Origin: JBEBGV01 sp040081265
Lineage (GTDB): Bacteria > Acidobacteriota > Vicinamibacteria > Vicinamibacterales > UBA2999
Length of the DNA: 53,568 nucleotides
NCBI GenBank assembly: GCA_040081265.1
Contig: JBEBGV010000032.1
Span: 1 to 53,568, forward strand
Direction of reading: 5' to 3'
Positions 51,753-53,568 of the stretch are shown here, one piece after another (the stretch's first letter is position 1; the number at the start of each line of letters is the position of its first letter). A model generated the notes under the pieces. It was given only the letters and a program-made list of their open reading frames with translations. It had not been told where the DNA came from and made no database searches. Made by a program: the position numbers and the translations under genes.

Positions 51753-53201
51753 CTATTCTAGCGGAGCCGGCAGGAATGACTCACCCATGAGGAAGTGATC
51801 GATGGCCCGTGCGGCGCTCCGCCCCTCGGCGATCGCCCACACGATCAGGGACTGACCGCGCTGCATGTCGCCTGCAGTGAAGATGCCGGGAATGCTCGTC
51901 ATCCAGTTCTTGTCACGCCACACGTTGCCTCGGTCGGTGATCTTCATCGACAGTTCGTCCACCAGCGGGCCGCGCTCCGGACCGCTGAAGCCCATCGCGA
52001 GCAGGACGAGCTCGGCTGGAATCTCGAACTCGCTACCCTCCACGGGCTGGAACGAGACTCGCCCGCCGGTGCTGACACGCTCCACCTTTACCGCTCTGAG
52101 CGCGCGGACGCACCCCTCTGCGTCTCCCTCGAAGGCGACCGTCGACACCGAGAAGAGCCGCTCACCACCTTCTTCGTGTGCGGGTGAGACGCGGAAGACC
52201 TGCGGCCACTGCGGCCACGGGTTGTCATCGGCCCTGGTCTCCGGCGGCGTCGGCATCAACTCGAGCTGCATCACAGACTTCGCGCCCTGCCGATGGGCGG
52301 TGCCAAGGCAGTCGGCTCCGGTATCGCCGCCGCCAATGATGATCACGTGCTTGCCGCGCGCCGAGATGAACGCGCTGTCTTCGATCTGATCCCCCTCATT
52401 GCGCCGGTTCTGGAGCGTCAGATACTCCATCGCGAAGTGCACGCCGTGGAGCTGGCGGCCCGGCACGGTGAGGTCGCGGGGCTGACAGGCGCCTGCCGCC
52501 AGGAGCACGGCGTCGTACTCGGCCCTGAGCCGTGACAGCGGCACATCGCTCCCGACGCTCACGCCGGTTCTGAACACGATCCCTTCGTCTCTCAGGAGGG
52601 AGAGACGCCGGTCGAGCACGGCCTTCTCCATCTTGAACTCGGGGATTCCGTAGCGCAGGAGCCCGCCGATGCGATCCGCCCGTTCGAACACGGTGACCAG
52701 GTGCCCTGCACGGTTCAACTGATCGGCCGCCGCCAGGCCCGCGGGACCGGAGCCGATCACGGCGACCTTCTTCCACGTGCGATTGGTCGGCGGGTTGGGT
52801 GTCACCCACTGCTCGTCGAACGCGCGGTCGATGATTGCGACCTCGACCGCCTTGATGGTCACCGGGTCGTCGTTGATCCCGAGGACGCACGATCCCTCGC
52901 AGGGCGCCGGACACAGCCGGCCCGTGAACTCCGGAAAGTTATTGGTCGCGTGAAGCCGGTCGATGGCGGCGCGCCACCGATCCCTGTAAATCAGGTCGTT
53001 CCAGTCCGGAATCAGGTTGCCCAGCGGACAACCCTGATGGCAGAACGGCACGCCGCAGTCCATGCAGCGAGACGCCTGCTGCTGGAGTTCGCCCACCTGG
53101 TAGGGCACGTAGACCTCGCGCCAGTCCTGGACGCGTTCGTCGACCGGACGGGTCGGGTGCTTCTTGCGATGAATTTCGATGAACCCGGTTGGCTTGCCCA
53201 T
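51753..53201 (-). CDS. gltD: glutamate synthase small (beta) subunit
   Basis: A 482-residue NADPH-binding subunit of glutamate synthase. The N-terminal Fe-S region has CMDCGVPFCHQGCPLGN and CPAPCEGSCVLG; the FAD motif is GSGPAGLAAADQLN; the NADPH motif is GGGDTGADCLG. It feeds electrons to GltB for conversion of glutamine and 2-oxoglutarate to glutamate. It lies 7 bases after gltB, the standard order. Confidence 0.97.
   Translation of the reverse strand: MGKPTGFIEIHRKKHPTRPVDERVQDWREVYVPYQVGELQQQASRCMDCGVPFCHQGCPLGNLIPDWNDLIYRDRWRAAIDRLHATNNFPEFTGRLCPAPCEGSCVLGINDDPVTIKAVEVAIIDRAFDEQWVTPNPPTNRTWKKVAVIGSGPAGLAAADQLNRAGHLVTVFERADRIGGLLRYGIPEFKMEKAVLDRRLSLLRDEGIVFRTGVSVGSDVPLSRLRAEYDAVLLAAGACQPRDLTVPGRQLHGVHFAMEYLTLQNRRNEGDQIEDSAFISARGKHVIIIGGGDTGADCLGTAHRQGAKSVMQLELMPTPPETRADDNPWPQWPQVFRVSPAHEEGGERLFSVSTVAFEGDAEGCVRALRAVKVERVSTGGRVSFQPVEGSEFEIPAELVLLAMGFSGPERGPLVDELSMKITDRGNVWRDKNWMTSIPGIFTAGDMQRGQSLIVWAIAEGRSAARAIDHFLMGESFLPAPLE
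51755..51760 (-). promoter_or_regulatory. possible internal promoter before aspartate kinase
   Basis: TAGAAT on the minus strand, overlapping the gltD stop region, eight bases before ATG 51746. No -35 assigned and no ribosome site evident. Confidence 0.3.
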
Positions 53202-53208
53202 GTCGCCC

Positions 53209-53568
53209 CTACGCCTGTGGCCGTCGTTCGGGCGACGTGCCCGTGCCTGCGTCTTTCACTACCGGCTTGCGGCCCTTCGATCGGGCGGCTGCCGGCATGG
53301 CCAGCACCTCGACCGACGCCCGCTTCTTGGCCTCAGCGGCGAGCGCGCGTTTGTATTCGCGCGGCATCACCTTGACCATGCGCTGCTGAAGCGAGGACCA
53401 GTCAGCGAGCAGCGCTTCCGCATACCGACTGCTGGTGTAGGTCACGTGCTTCATGATCGCGACCTGGACAAAGTCCATGTCATCGGCTTCGACCAGTGGC
53501 TCGAGATCGACCATGTCGCGGTTGCACCGACGTTCGAACGCGCCGTCGACGTCGAGCACGTAGGCGAC
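53209..53568 (-). CDS. gltB: glutamate synthase large (alpha) subunit, C-terminal fragment
   Basis: Partial gene: the frame runs off the right edge of the window, so only the last 119 residues are present. The edge sequence (AYVLDVDGAFERRCN, then EPLVEADD) and ITSSRYAEALLADW-like helix match the end of the GltB structural beta-helix domain and its tail. The last 30 residues are Lys/Arg/Pro-rich. It is followed by gltD, which confirms the assignment. Confidence 0.9.
   Translation of the reverse strand, partial: VAYVLDVDGAFERRCNRDMVDLEPLVEADDMDFVQVAIMKHVTYTSSRYAEALLADWSSLQQRMVKVMPREYKRALAAEAKKRASVEVLAMPAAARSKGRKPVVKDAGTGTSPERRPQA

Overview
The window (53,568 bases, high GC) reads as a chromosomal segment of an Acidobacteriota bacterium, most likely class Vicinamibacteria. 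The reasons are three domains of the soil-associated TIGR03435 family in tandem, an Oar-like outer-membrane receptor next to a TIGR03436-type VWA protein, several other outer-membrane barrel proteins, a homodimeric pyruvate dehydrogenase operon, and a YpdA-type reductase typical of bacillithiol users. The placement is inferred from gene content; no 16S rRNA or other marker is present. I see no tRNA, rRNA, CRISPR array, transposase or phage gene. Genes are tightly packed, and many adjacent genes overlap by 1 base (TGATG/TAATG) or 4 bases (ATGA).

Left part (1-14.8 kb): LemA lipoprotein, DinB-fold protein, polytopic membrane protein and YheT-type hydrolase on the plus strand; a DUF72 protein; a CusF-SCO1 copper protein; a Cys-His protein of unknown role; a small zinc-ribbon protein; an endonuclease/exonuclease/phosphatase-fold protein. 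Next comes a minus-strand stress operon (ECF sigma factor, zinc-finger anti-sigma, TlpA thioredoxin, small Cys protein) with a recognisable ECF promoter. Then a 1066-residue HExxH peptidase/beta-propeller/Omp85-like barrel fusion, a TPR plus double retropepsin protein and a 7Fe-type ferredoxin.

Middle (14.8-29.9 kb): a histidine kinase and NtrC-type regulator pair, a cupredoxin lipoprotein, a UPF0173 hydrolase and lipoyl synthase. The most distinctive block is 20.57-29.8 kb: a BlaI-type repressor with a TACA-CG-TGTA operator lying between its own -35 and -10 elements, an M56/BlaR1-type metallopeptidase whose sensor domain is a TIGR03435 domain, two stand-alone TIGR03435 proteins, an Oar-like barrel and a VWA protein. 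It looks like a single proteolysis-controlled cell-envelope operon. It is closed by a REP-like double hairpin.

Right part (29.9-53.6 kb): succinate dehydrogenase (sdhCAB order), the pyruvate dehydrogenase complex (E1-E2-E3) with two trailing small genes, a family 5 uracil-DNA glycosylase, an MBL-fold hydrolase with a partner of unknown function, a glycerophosphodiesterase, an AAA ATPase/VWA/Lon-N-domain operon, a DUF5916 outer-membrane protein, and a minus-strand cluster gltB(partial)-gltD-aspartate kinase-ypdA. Lipoyl synthase in the same window supplies the cofactor for the E2 subunit.
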